Counted from the stretch's first letter, positions 45,491 through 57,293 are shown. The stretch: 64,000 nt of DNA from Cricetomys ansorgei (GCA_026225945.1 JAMJFZ010001815.1:3942001-4006000), one strand, 5' to 3'. Numbers and translations are program-made. The notes: generated by a model not told the origin, from the sequence alone.

Positions 45491-45806
45491 AGTTTCTACA
45501 AAGGAGGTTTCTGTCTCTTCATTTATATATCCAGTTATCTATAACTGAGGTACCCCTGGGGACTTATCCCTGGGGATCTCTTTGTTTTATTTCTCCGACG
45601 GTTCAGCTTTGATCACCGAATACTGTTTCAGTTAACCCTGTGTTCCCTAGTGGTCTCCCACTGTTGTGGGTTTTTTTTCCTTTTTCTGGAATCCTTCCTT
45701 TCTGGTGTAACACATTGCTCCAGGCTATCATGTATATTCCTTGCTCCAATATGAGACTATTGGCTCCATTCCCATATTTATTTTAATTTATTTTACAGTG
45801 TGACAC
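45491..45806. other. Unrecognised stretch
   Basis: Nothing recognised. Confidence 0.4.
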
Positions 45807-45839
<33 letters not shown>

Positions 45840-45868
45840 CTGTGTATGTGTGTGTGTGCATGTGTGCA
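45807..45868. repeat. (TG)n microsatellite
   Basis: About 28 TG units with a few interruptions. Confidence 0.95.
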
Positions 45869-46481
45869 TACACATTTAAAAACATAGGCTTTGTTGTTTC
45901 TCCTTCTCATTTGGGGGTTTCTTTCTACTTTATTTGCTTGTACTCTGTATGCAGGGATGGCTGACCCACCTAGATTAAAAGAGGGCCTGACTACATAGCT
46001 CTCAGAAATAGTTGGTAGCTCCCTACTGATGAGTCTGGGCTCAAGTTTGACTGTGTGTCTCTGATGTGGGGGAGGCTGGGCATAACTTGTTAATTACTGA
46101 AAGATTCAGTCAGCCTACTTCATAGTGTCTTTGACCCCCAAATCTCTTTACTTTTCTTCCCATATCCTTGCTCTGGCCCATTCAGGGATGTGAGTAAGAA
46201 GAATTCTTATTGCTACCCAAGGGACAGCTGTGTACATCTCATCTTGTCTTTCTATAGCACACATATTCCCTTAAATATTCTTTAATTGAACTCTAAAATT
46301 TTCTTAATTTAAGCATGCTATCAATCACTTGCCATTCCTTTATATAATATTGTTTCTAAACAGGCAAATAGTATACTCATGGTTAGAAAGAATGCAGTTG
46401 AGGAAAAAGAAGGGAATAAAAGGTAATCATTTTAAAGAAGAAGACAGAGAAAAGAGACCAAGGAAAGTGTACAGATATTGC
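45869..46481. other. Unrecognised stretch
   Basis: Nothing recognised. Confidence 0.4.
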
Positions 46482-46838
46482 TGTGGTTTGAACCTGAATT
46501 ATCTCTAAGACTCCTGTGTTAACTATTTGTTCCCCAGCTGGCTGTGCTATTCTGGAATGCTGAGGAACCTCCAAGAGGTGGGGCCTATGGAAGTAGGTCT
46601 CTGGAAGTATATAACATGACACTGTTCCTGAGTTGCTTTCTGTTTCTTGGTCCACCATGATGTAAACAGCCTGTGCCACACATTTGACTCCAGTTGAGCT
46701 ACTTGCCGAATTTTCTCACCGTGGTGGACTGATGCTCTTTGGAACCACAAGTCAAAATAAATCTCTCTCCCTTCTAGTTTGTTTGTTTGTTTGTTTTTCA
46801 GGAACTGTGATCACAGTGACATGGAAAAAATGGATACA
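46482..46838 (+). mobile_element. MaLR (ORR1-like) LTR, near full length
   Basis: It starts TGTGGTTTGAACCTGAATTA, includes AACCTCCAAGAGGTGGGGCC, TTGGTCCACCATGATGTAAA, AGTCAAAATAAATCTCTCTC and a (TTTG)n run, and ends ATCACAGTGACATGG...GGATACA. About 357 bases, TG...CA. No clear 5-bp duplication. Frames on the minus strand inside are incidental. Confidence 0.85.
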
Positions 46839-47679
46839 AAACTGTTTTGGAATAACCTGAGAAGGACTCATATGACCAAGGGCACAGAATTTACTGTCAG
46901 TTCATTCCTCATGTACTACACAATTTGAAGACAATGTGCAGACAGGGCATTTTGTTTTTAGGATTCAACTTTGTAGCTAATAATTTTAAGATGTGGAGTT
47001 ACTAATAACTTTAATGGTATCCTGACAATGTGTGAGACACAGAATTCTCAAATCAATTAAGAGCAAACTTTACCACAAAACAACTGTGCCTGCCTGCCAT
47101 CCATGCACTGCTGATAGGTCATATTTTCATTGCACTACTTAGATATATTCTTTATAAAGGGAGAAATCTTATTCTATATGTTGCTTTAGTGTTTGTAGTA
47201 AGTATGACTGCTTCTTAAAAAGTTGTTCAACATGAGTTTATTGCGTTATTACATTGCTGAAAAGCTTGGACCTGAAAGCACAGGTTGCCACCAATATCAA
47301 ACTCTTGATACATCTTTTATTGCCTACAAAATTGGTAAATAGAGATCTAGTAGATATTGAATATAAATTTTGAGCTTTGTACATGAATAGCTAGATACAG
47401 AGTGACAAAACTAGTTGTCAAATATCATACAGGCAAAAAATATGAAGCAGAAACCATGCCACTGGAGCTGGAATCTGGATTTTCTTTATAATACACTTTC
47501 AGCCATGCATTTTATTGATACCATTGGTTAATATTAACATTCACTCCTTAGAGGCCAATGAATTCGGGAGTTCTCAATTTGCAGGAGAACCCATTTCTGT
47601 GATGGCTTCATTTTATAGTATGCAAAGAATACATTGTATTTTTTGTTGTTGTTTTGTTTTATTTAAGGCTTATTAAAGT
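46839..47679. other. Unrecognised stretch
   Basis: Nothing recognised in about 840 bases. Confidence 0.4.
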
Positions 47680-47900
47680 GTTTTTTTTTAAATTTTATTT
47701 TATGTGGATGATTGTTTTGCATGCAAACATGTCTATGGACCATGTGTGTGCCCGGTACCTACGGAAATCTGAAGAGAGCATCAGATTCCTGGAAGTAGAG
47801 TTACAGATGGTATGAACCTCCCTGTGAGTGCTGGGAAACGAACCTCAGTCCAATAGGAGAGCGGCCAATACTTGCAATCACTGAACCATCTACCCTGGCC
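47680..47900 (-). mobile_element. B2/B3-type SINE (reverse)
   Basis: T-rich start, then GAGAGCATCAGATTCCTGGA, AGTAGAGTTACAGATGGTAT, TGTGAGTGCTGGGAAACGAA and CACTGAACCATCTACCCTGG match a reversed B2/B3. Confidence 0.93.
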
Positions 47901-48183
47901 CAACACTGTGTTTTAAGTGAACTGAATTTCTCTACCTGGAAGCCACTAAATAAAATAGTCTGACTAAGTCTTACCACTTTTTGACTACCATATAATGTCA
48001 AAGCATTTAATTTTGGTTATGTTGCAAAGGAAAAAAAAAACGCATAGTAAAAACAATTTGGGGATAACAAAAATAAAAATATCATTTTTTTTTCTCCTCT
48101 TGGTATTTTGAAATTTGGTTGCTTACTTAAGCTAATTCAAATTTTATCTGGTAATAGAGGATGGAGATGGATGACTGAGAAAA
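47901..48183. other. Unrecognised stretch with A-rich and T-rich runs
   Basis: Nothing recognised. Confidence 0.4.
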
Positions 48184-48430
48184 GTAGATAGATATCCAGT
48201 ATGTAAATATCCACTATGTGGATACCCAGTATGTTTATACTTAGTATGTAGATACCCAGTGTGTAGATACTCAATATGTAGATACCCTGTGTGTAGATAC
48301 CCAGTGCATAGATACCCAGTGCATAGATACCCAGTGCATAGATACCCTGTGTGTAGATACCCAGTGCATAGATAACCAGTATGTAGATACTTATTATGCA
48401 TATACCCAGAGTGAAGATACTCAGTAAGAA
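48184..48430. repeat. Minisatellite, 15-bp period, about 16 units
   Basis: The unit is close to GATACCCAGTGCATA, with three nearly identical central copies and more diverged units at both ends. Because 15 is a multiple of 3, two minus-strand frames (48144-48401 and 48137-48433) stay open and give five-residue repeats such as GYLCT and GIYAL. I regard these proteins as artefacts of the repeat. Confidence 0.95.
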
Positions 48431-48562
48431 CATTTACTAGGGGTTATTAAAACCAGATGGACAAAGATGATCTTGGACAGTCACTTCTCTTATAATTAAA
48501 AAAAAAAAAACAAACTGGGTGGTAACTGACCTATGTTCTCCTGAATTTCTGTTGAGGATCAT

Positions 48563-48635
48563 GGTGAGGTTGAACTCAGAGCTTCATGTTTGCCAGACAA
48601 GTTCTCCACTTCTGACTTACATGCCCAGTCTCAGA
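48563..48635 (-). mobile_element. ID-like SINE (reverse)
   Basis: GAGGTTGAACTCAGAGCTTC then TTTGCCAGACAAGTTCTCCA and TACATGCCCAGTCTCA is a decayed reversed ID core. Confidence 0.6.
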
Positions 48636-49529
48636 TGTAGTTCTCCATTGCTTTGCTTTTATTCACCCAAAAAGGGATTTCTGGGTTTTATTTTCAAGTA
48701 TTTGGTCAGCAACAGCAGAGATAACCACATTATATGTCAGTGAGACCTTCACTTACTAACAACTCCATATTACAGTATCTGAGCACACTAAAAAAAATCA
48801 AAACACTCCAGGGCATGAACATTAAACTCATACGGATATCCAACAGAAGCCATGAGTGACTCTTTGAAACCAGAGGAACAGGCTAACTATTGCTGTGAAG
48901 GCTGCCACTGTCTTTGCACATTCCAGGAGCCCTGGCACGGGGAGCAAAATGGTCACTTTCTCAAAGAGACAGAACCAAAGTAAGGTTGAGATCTCAGAGG
49001 GGGCACAGGATCTGGCCTCCCCTAATCCTCTTCTTCACAACTTCCCAGAACACACTTCCCACATTTTCCTCTTTATTCCATACAGGTATTAGGGAATTGA
49101 CTATGACAATGTAATTATCCATTGGGCAGCTCAATTAACAAACATCAATTAAGTATGTCCCCTAGGTGTGGAGACAGAATGGATCTCACATGGTGGCACT
49201 TCAGTCCCATTAAGCACTAAAATTTTACCGAAAGGAAGATATTATTATGTAACTCTAGTGCAAATTATCATAAACACTGCAGTAAACAGACACCTAGGGA
49301 GCAGAACAAGGAATCATGAGAAAGATCAGCATTTTCTAAGATTGTTATGGATATACAACTGAGTTATGAACTGGAAGATGCTTAGGACCAAGCCAAGTGA
49401 GTGACATTAGGAGCAAGAGTAGGATTGTTTTCTATATGATTAGGGTATGCCTAGGCTTAGAGGTTGCTACCATGAACAGAAAGAAGGGTATTTACAAACT
49501 TGTGAAGAACAAATAATACTATCACATTC
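48636..49529. other. Unrecognised stretch
   Basis: Nothing recognised in about 900 bases. Confidence 0.4.
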
Positions 49530-49740
49530 TGTGCTAACTTAGGCCAGCATTTCCCAAGTACTTTACATATGCTAACTGATCGGTCCTTAGATAGACACCA
49601 GGAGATGAGGGATTAGAAGAGGACTCTGGAAGTCACAGGTTAAGAGTCGCCCTGAAGTTACACACAGATGAATTGATGAGAATGAATCCTGCCAGTCTAT
49701 ATGGCACAGCTCCTAGTCACAATGCTGCATTCTTCCCGAA
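49530..49740 (-). mobile_element. MIR SINE (reverse)
   Basis: CAAGTACTTTACATATGCTA then ACTGATCGGTCCTTAG, AGACACCAGGAGATGAGG, GTCACAGGTTAAGAGTCGCC and a final GCACAGCTCCTAGTCACAA follow reversed MIR order from 3' end to tRNA half. Ancient. Confidence 0.7.
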
Positions 49741-49989
49741 TAGGAAGCAAATAGTGGCTATTTTATGACCTCTGATTCCTTCACCTTATTTGGTGTCCAG
49801 TTTCTACAGTAGGGAAAAATTCTTAAACCTCTGATTTGGATTTACGCCTTGTCATCCTGTACTTGCCTGATGAATGTGAGCCTCTATATTTCTTTTCATT
49901 TGCTGAGTCTATGAACGTCAGAGTAATACTTCATATGCGGTTTGACTTTATTTTTAAATGTCTAACTTTCCATAATTAAAGACACCTAT

Positions 49990-50502
49990 TTGGATAAAAC
50001 CACTTCTTCTGCATCTGTAACTACCGGGCACCGAATACACACAGGGAACAGAGGCGTCTTAAGCAGCAGCACTTCACGTTCTCGGTGCCCCTGCTGTGGA
50101 CTGTGTACCTTACCAGCTCTGCCTTGGTCTCCTTCCTCTCTGTTTTCTTCTGTATCTTTTTTTTTGTGTGTGTGGCTGTTTCATTTCTCTTTTAATATTT
50201 TCTTATTTTTGTTGAAATCCCCAGCGCAGAAAGCCACAAACCAAACACATATGAATGGAAAACTCAGAGCAGGTCCAACGTCCTTGGAGACAGTGTTCTT
50301 TATTTTTTATATTTTATTTCTGTGTGTGCCATCGTTTGTCATTCCCTGCTCACAGAGATCAACAGTTTTTAGAAGGCAGATCAATATTCTGTTAACCCAG
50401 ATGCTGCGTGGAAGCCCCGCTGCCTCTCACCTTGGCTCCCTCCTCCCCACTGAAGTCGCCCTCTCTCCTACCTGCCCCCTCCTCGGCAATAATTTTGTCT
50501 GA
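49990..50502 (+). other. Longest open frame in the window, 170 codons, unassigned
   Basis: The predicted product has Ser-rich ends and a Phe/Leu-rich segment at about residues 50-75 (SSLFSSVSFFLCVWLFHFSF) that would be hydrophobic enough for a membrane. A second hydrophobic stretch lies near 103-117 (VFFIFYILFLCVPSF). Both come from T-rich runs in the DNA. No family recognised, no convincing splice sites, and no poly(A) signal at the end. The region is free of recognised repeats and moderately GC-rich at its ends, which makes long chance frames more likely. Confidence 0.15.
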
Positions 50503-51180
50503 GCAAGACTGCAATTTTTCATCCTTTGGTCAAAACTGGTGACAAAAGAGGGAATAATAGTTGCTGACATACGAAATGATGGATTTGACACGTGGTGGGC
50601 TGAGCTGGGAGCTTTCAGGAGCCAAGGGAGAGACAGCTAAGCGGCTGATGGCTGGCCTGACACAAGGCTCTCCACTGCCCCCAACTCTACAGCCCTGCCA
50701 GGTTCTTGTTTTCTCTTTCTCTCTCTCTCTCTCTCTCCTTCATTTTGGTTGATAAAACTTCTGTGATTGTGTAGAAAGGCAGTGCATTCTCTGTTATCCT
50801 GCCCCAAATAAACATTTCTCCATTCCACAAAAATGATCAATCTATGTCCCTTTTCTGTGGCATCGCAAGGGCAATCCAGCCTGCTGCTTGAAGAAATATT
50901 AACAAATATAGCCAGGGAGAGGGAAACAGATGGGATGAAGAAATTGAAGCAGCAGATTGCTGGACGGTGTTCAATGAGAGGAGTTTTATAACAAGGAGAG
51001 AGAACTGCTCTTTACTGTGTGTGAGCATCAATAGTCAAGGAATACCTCACCCAGCCTCTAGGTCTCCTTATTAAAGACCTCTTAGAGGGGTACAAAAGGG
51101 TCTTTTTCTTGATCACTCTGGCAAGAGCCAATCCAGGCATACAAAAGCTTGTGCATGTCTGGCCAGACTGGGAAGGAGAA
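50503..51180. other. Unrecognised stretch; (TC)n at about 50717-50738
   Basis: No gene recognised. It includes a short (TC)n run and sequence up to the LTR at 51181. Confidence 0.4.
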
Positions 51181-51226
51181 CGATGCAGAAATTTATTTTT
51201 AGTTATGTTTAAAATGTTTTTTGTTT

Positions 51227-51269
<43 letters not shown>

Positions 51270-51375
51270 CTGGGGAAAGGGCACTTGCCCTGATGATGGT
51301 TCCCTCTGCTGAGGGCCAACAGGGTTTGCATCTGTTTCTTCCTTGATGAGCCCCCACAGTAGTTATACTACTAAG
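51181..51375 (+). mobile_element. Left LTR of a degraded ERV, internally deleted
   Basis: GATGCAGAAATTTATTTTTA, GTTATGTTTAAAATG and, after a (GT)n run, GGTTCCCTCTGCTGAGGGCC then CAGGGTTTGCATCTG and CACAGTAGTTATACTAC match the copy at 52976-53292. About 150 bases of the middle part of that copy are absent here and the gap holds a (GT)n repeat. Confidence 0.7.
51227..51264. repeat. (GT)n microsatellite in LTR
   Basis: About 18 GT units; the opposite-strand Thr/His frames are artefacts. Confidence 0.95.
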
Positions 51376-52975
51376 AGTGGTGCCTGCTAACATCATGCCA
51401 GCAACATACAACATGCAGACAAGGAAGAATGAGAAAAAAACTCCAGACCTTGCACAGTCCTGTAAAGTATGTTTAGGAAAGTTCCCAGAGGACAGAGATT
51501 AAAGTATTAAAGAAATCTCCTGAAGGAAGAAGAAAGCGAGAAAGGAAAGAGACTATGAAGAGAAAAACAGTGAAAACTAGTAACTAAATAAGAACGAGTG
51601 GCCCCCATAAAAGAGAGAGCCAGGATAAATGAATGAAAGCTCTCTAAGAGAGAGTTGTAAATGAGAAAGAAAGATCCCAGGTGAGAGGCATGGAATAGAG
51701 GCTCTAGAGAAGGTAAAAGAAACCGAGAAGACAAGGAGCCCTTCTGGTGAAGTATGAGAACCTTGATAGGGTTCATCAAAGCATTAGAAAGCAAGGTTTT
51801 AACCACTTTTCCTGATCGTGGAGCCACTGTTCTCTCCTGCTGCTGGAGATAGCCAGGGCACCAGAGTGTATAAATTGAGTTTTCTGATGTCTTTTTGTGT
51901 GTGGGAAGCCCAAGCAGGTCTTGTGTTTGACGTCTATGAAGAAGGTTGTATGTTTCCTCATAGCAGTGATGAAAAAGAATGCCAAACTACCAGAATGTTC
52001 CAGCTAGAGGTTCATCCCACTGGCCCAGGACCCCCTGCTGTGGAAGCCACTTATTTACCAGTATTTTTCTGCAAACCTGACTACAAGCAGTCCATATATT
52101 GGTGAGACAGTCCTGACAAGACACATCTGCTGTGATGTTGAGAACCCTACCCTATGAGAGAATCTTTCCTGAAGACAAGGAACACCTGTTATGATGCTGA
52201 GAAAAATACTTGTTAAAAGAATTAGAACTAACTATTACTGGATTATAAAAGTCTTTGGAATATTCTACCAAACTTTGAACTTATACATGAATTTACAATT
52301 TTTTTTTCCTGCAAATCAGACTCTATCTTAAAATCTGGAAAGTGTTTCCTCAGGGTCATTATACAAAAGCTGTCTTCTAGAACTGGCCAAGGTCGAATCT
52401 TGCTGGCAGCTGAACTTGATACTGTAAGAGTCACCCAGGTGGTACTGGTTTCGAAGGCATGATGGGGTAATGGAGAATAACTAATGTTTGGTACTATAAG
52501 AGGCCAGGAGAGGCCATTAGTGAAAGTGCAACCTCAACAGCAGTTAAAGGCCCATATGAAAGGGATCATGTAAAGAAGTTGATACTTGGCATCATGAAGA
52601 GAGCCCAGGAGAGGCTATTGGTAAAACTGCAGCCCAATTGTAGCAGAAGACTCCAGCATTCTGAAGATGCTAGTACCATGGGATGACCATCAAGAACAGT
52701 AGCAGTGGTAGAGGGAAGCCATCTAGTACCTGGAGGATAAGCTGTGTGTGCTACAGAGATCAGAGTCAGGGAAGTGACCCAAGCCCTTTGGAGGAGCCCA
52801 GAGGATCATGAATGAATTCCAGATAATTGGACATGGATGTTTTTCTGCTGTCCAAAGACATTGTGAAAAGCTTGATAGATGTTTGGTTTCATTTGGTCCT
52901 GTTCTTGTGATTGTTCCTCTTGTAAATAGTTTTGCTGGTATGGTGTTAAATTGTGTTGTAGAGATAAAGGGGAAA
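51376..52975 (+). mobile_element. Internal region of degraded ERV-like element
   Basis: This 1.6-kb purine-rich sequence lies between two related LTRs. No gag, pro, pol or env motif was recognised and frames are under about 110 codons, so it is non-coding or collapsed. A direct repeat of roughly 100-base period occurs at about 52497-52645 (AGGCCAGGAGAGGCCATTAG versus AGCCCAGGAGAGGCTATTGG). It ends in the polypurine run AAAGGGGAAA at 52966-52975, immediately before the right LTR, as expected for a polypurine tract. The primer-binding site is not identified. Confidence 0.55.
52966..52975 (+). promoter_or_regulatory. Polypurine tract adjoining the right LTR
   Basis: AAAGGGGAAA directly abuts the TG that starts the right LTR. 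This supports the LTR boundary. Confidence 0.6.
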
Positions 52976-53292
52976 TGATGCAGACATATATTTTTAGTTA
53001 TGTTTAAAATGGTTGTCTTGTGCATTGTTGGGAAAAGGGCTGCCTAAGCCTTGACATTTGAATTGTCTGCAGGTGTTGGCTTTATGCAAAGTCCTCATGA
53101 TATGATATAAATAGAATATCTGAGGAGCTTAGCTATCAATAAAAATCCCTGAGATGAGAGGCCCAGGATTCCACTGTCCAGTATGGCACTTCCCGTGACT
53201 GTGGTTCCCTTGGCTGAGTTCTGGCAGGGTTTGTATCTATGAGAATACTTCTGTGTCTTCTTGGGTGAGACAAACAGTAGCTATCTACAACA
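52976..53292 (+). mobile_element. Right LTR of the degraded ERV
   Basis: It starts TGATGCAGACATATATTTTT and ends ATCTACAACA. It includes a TATAAATA word (about 53106), CAATAAAAATCCCTGAGATG (a polyadenylation-type AATAAA), and the 3' segment shared with the left LTR. 317 bases; family not recognised. Confidence 0.7.
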
Positions 53293-56200
53293 AGAGAAAG
53301 CAGGTGCAGAACTGACTCCTTGGGCAGACTGGTGACTTGCCCACCACAGAAGATCCCCTTATGTCTTTAAGCATAAAAGTGTCTTTCAGAATCTGAACTC
53401 AGCAAGCAAGGATGGTTTTCTACTCCTCCATGGACTCCTTAGGACATGTGTTCGCATTTGAAGACCCGTGCCATATGTCACTTGCCTGCAGTCAGCTTTG
53501 TTTGTATGCTTGCTATTTGCAAAAGCAACTGCCACCAGGACTTTACCAGGTCACCAGTCCTTGTAAAAGATAATGAAGAAGACTCTTTATCCAGAACTGG
53601 CTTTCCCCTCAACTCCAACCCCTCCTTTTCTTTCCTTAACCAACCGTATTATTTGGGAGAAGCTACTGTTTTCCCCCCATTATGACATCACCACCATCAG
53701 TTAAATGACCCCCTCCCCTTCTCCACATACACCCTGATAAAACCAGTAAGTATTCTAAGGTGAATGATGTTTACAAAGCCATCAAAGAGCTACTTTCTTC
53801 CTTTGCTTAAAGAATGAGTTTTTACACTTTCCTCTTCAACCCAGTCTTGCTCTTTATAGCTGTTGGCCTCCCGGGGAGCAGACCCACTGTGTACCCACAA
53901 GGAAAAGATTTTATACATTGCAGAGGGCATGTTTCTAATATCCCAGTTATCCTCCCTTCTATTTTCTTTGTGTGTATGTGTGTTGGGTGCATTCGTGGTA
54001 TTTTTTTTCCTTCAGCTCCTGCATATTTGACATTTCAGCTGATCCTGTTGGGATGGTGAACAAATCTGTATAACTGTAGAATTGGTCACTCATTAAAGGA
54101 GATTAATAAAGAAAAAATTTCAAATACAAGAGAACTAAAATTTTGGAAGATGACTTTTAAAATTAATTTTGGCAACTCCGGGATGTAGTATTGATAGTCA
54201 CCACAGAGTCACTTTTAGATATGTTTGAAATGTGGGTCCTCTGAAGTAGAAAAGTTGGCAAAGTTAAATCTCGAAGTGAAAGCAGGCAGAATCTGCTTTC
54301 CACCATGAGAAACAGTTCGAGATTCAACTTACTCTATTAATTTTTTACTTATTTTTTTCATGTGAACTAGGTTTGACAACAAAATTACCTGAAGTCTTCC
54401 ACTGTTGTCGTTTGTTTTCAGTTAATCCCAAGGTTGTGATTTCAGGTGCATCTCTTTGGAGGAGAGACCGCTTAGTGAAAACTGAGAGTCGTTTTGGCAT
54501 TTTATTTTAATAGCAATTCGAAGTACAGGATCCTGAAATGTAGAATCACTGTTGGACACACACCCTGAGGCTATAGGATGATGAAAACATTTCACTGGAG
54601 CAGATAAAATAAGAATAAACCCTGTCCTACCAGCCTATGGAAAGCAGCAATACTGGTTGAGTGGCCTTGACTTTCACCTTGGCTTGCTTTCCACTGGGAA
54701 TTGGATTCCTCCCTTGAGGCCGGAGAGACTTGGTTGGGACTGTATAGATTTAAGGGGTGCCTCTGTTTCACCTGGGGCTCTTTGTCTGCTGAAATGGATC
54801 TCCTGTAAGAAATTTTACTGACCCTCTTGATAAGGAGGTATTTATATTATTACTGTTCCTTCTCTAAGGAATTTTTTTGCATGGGTGACTGGGTAAAGGC
54901 AGCCAGGATTCCTCTCATAGGATACAAAGAGTTAAAATGCTGTTTCTTGTAGAATTAATCAGATTCATCTTAGCAGGAGTAAATGTCATGCTGGCACCTT
55001 TTTCTTCTCACACATTACAGCTTCAAGTCTTCACTATGAGGAAATAATGAAGTCAAGATATGCGGTGCCATAGACTGAGCATCTATTTGTCAGTCTGCAT
55101 AAGAAATGAATTGTATCTCCTACTACCAGGGTCAGCCAAGCAACAAGGAAAGAACACTGCTTCAAGAAATGACATGTCAGGAGAAACAAAAACGTATTTT
55201 TCTAAAAGTACTCTCTAGATGGAATCCATTTTGGGGAATAAAATGTTACCAGCTACTTCATGTGATAAGGTTCTGTTACGTTTCATTGGTACTGACCAAG
55301 GGGCATTGGGACTCTCACAGCTAGTTTTATTAAGTCCATTGGAAAATCAACACTGATCACCAGCAGGAGAAGAAATCTCATTTTCTGTCTTATGATCTCT
55401 TTGCGGACCCAGTGGATAAGCAGCCACAAGCCTTATCACCCAGGGTGATGTACCTGAAAGCATGATTTTTCTTGAATGAGTTATTCAGTTCCCTGAGCCA
55501 CATGCCTCTCAAAGTGAGGCTTATAAAGGTACTTCTCTGGCATGATTCTGGCAAAATTAAGGAAGTTCTATAAAGGGTGCTAAACAAGTTGCCTCGTACT
55601 GAGCATTGACAGAATGCCTCCATGAATCTTAGTGGCTAACAGATATGCTTTTTGTTTTTCAGTTGTTGGTTAATTTGCAGATGTGACTAGAACTGACAGA
55701 GGGGCTTACTGCATATTTAAGTCTTCTTTTCTCTCTGCACCCCAAATTATAAAATATAAAATTATCCGGTTAGTCACTGATATGTTTTCTCCTCTCCCAG
55801 AAACACCCCAACGCTTTAATCTCACCAACAGCCCTTCCAGGAAAAGAATGTACATTCAGACATGAATATCCTTTGGTGATCTTTTTCGATATCAGATCAT
55901 TTGGGAGTTTGGGGGAAGCAAAGGCAACTTTGGAGACTAAGAGTTTATGTTAAAAGTAAAACTCTGCCAGGTAGTTAGACAGATGTTAGTGTCCTTTGAA
56001 ATCATTAAAGAGAGATATCACTCCACCACAGGGGACTTTGGCTACTACACCCCATTTCCTTGGTAACTTTAGATATGGGAACATTACAATTTCCCCCTTA
56101 ATATTTACAACAGCGTATTAAAAGGCAGATTTCAATGCTTTGCTGAGGCCCTTAAGGAAAATCTACTTCTCTCTGGTCAGAAGGGGAGAACCAAGGCTTT

Positions 56201-56344
56201 CTAAAGTTTTCTTCTGACTTTCATCCACGTGTGGACAGTGGCTCCGACTCACTGAGCATTAGTTACTAAATAAAGATTTTGCTAGGACAGCTTGGTGTCT
56301 TCACTAATGATCCCCTCTTATGAACTCTTCCTTGGTTTTCTGAC
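53293..56344. other. Unrecognised 3-kb stretch
   Basis: No repeat or exon assigned. An 81-codon frame at 53814-54059 starts with a hydrophobic N-terminus (MSFYTFLFNPVLLFIAVGLPG) that looks like a signal peptide, but nothing else supports a gene. The low repeat content makes this the best place to look for conserved non-coding sequence. Confidence 0.4.
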
Positions 56345-56490
56345 TATATTAGAGAAAGCTTGGTCATTTGATGTGCAGGATGTCCTTCAGTTTGGGTTCA
56401 TCCTGTATTTTGTCCACTGGACACATGCCATGCCCCTTTTTCCAGGACTCTGCAGGGTGCACAGCATCCCAGGGATCACAAGGTTGATTT
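56345..56490 (+). mobile_element. Possible L1ME-like fragment
   Basis: CAGGATGTCCTTCAGTTTGG then GTTCATCCTGTATTTTG resembles a conserved word of old repeat sequence (remembered as TCAGGATGTCCTTCAGTTTG...). Short and uncertain. Confidence 0.3.
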
Positions 56491-56599
56491 TCTGATTACT
56501 GTCTAGACTGACTTTGGGTAGTGGACAAAGACAAAGTCTGCAGTCTCTCCAACTAGAGTAGAGCATTTTTCTGTGTTGCAAAGAAAAATCTCAGAATAG

Positions 56600-56965
56600 A
56601 TATGAAGACTATGCAAATCCCGATTTTTCTCAACTGTGAGGCAATTTATAAAAATTGATCATTTGCCAGGCAACAGAGTACCAAAACTGTATGAATTAGA
56701 AGTTATAATTATCGTATTCTTTGACAAAAAAACCCCAATAATATAATCATAGTCACTTCACATTGAAATTTATAGAAATAACACTCTAATTATTGAGGGC
56801 AAACAAGTAATCATCTTATAATTCCAGATTATTTTTAAAATAATAGGATTGCATATGATGCATCTCCAAAATTAATTATGGAGATTGCCAAACTTAGAGG
56901 GAAATTCATGTCTTTAAAATTCCATTAATTAATTCAAGGAAGATAATTTTTTTTCTTTACTACCA
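56600..56965 (+). mobile_element. L1M-type LINE-1 ORF2 fragment (sense)
   Basis: AAAATTGATCATTTGCCAGG, CAACAGAGTACCAAAACTGT and ACTTAGAGGGAAATTCATGT then CTTTAAAATTCC follow the order of L1 ORF2 between endonuclease and reverse transcriptase. Strongly AT-rich and diverged. Confidence 0.7.
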
Positions 56966-57293
56966 TATTCTCATTTCTATATTAACAGTGAATGAAACAC
57001 AGGTGATCTCTGCTATATTGATAATAAAGGAAACAGGTTAATCTTTCATCCCAAGCTTCGGGGGAAATCATTAAGCCATTCTAGGGAAGAAAGGAGAAAC
57101 TAAGTGAGCTGAGTAAGCAGAGAGGAAAGCTGCAGAGTGGAAGTGGTGAGCAGCCGCATGAGTCAGGTTCTTCAGTGATACAAAAACTCTCCAACAACAC
57201 CCAGATTCACATACTCCATGGAGGGCAGGACAAAGGAGAATAGCTACCAAGGATGAACAGAGGAAATTCATAAAAGAATATAGAAGAGCAGCA
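56966..57293. other. Unrecognised stretch
   Basis: Nothing recognised. Confidence 0.4.

Noticed and set aside
46383..46750. Minus-strand frames of 67 and 98 codons as genes
   Set aside because: They overlap an MaLR LTR in antisense and show no domain.
48137..48433. Minus-strand frames of 85 and 98 codons with five-residue repeats
   Set aside because: Produced by a 15-bp minisatellite; both frames are open for the same trivial reason and nothing else supports a gene.
51379..51395. TGGTGCCTGCTAACATC as a retroviral primer-binding site
   Set aside because: Position after the left LTR is plausible but I cannot match it to a tRNA 3' end with confidence.
53814..54059. 81-codon frame with signal-peptide-like N-terminus as a secreted protein gene
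   Set aside because: Hydrophobic start only; no splice sites, no domain, no conserved pattern, and chance hydrophobic runs are common in T-rich DNA.
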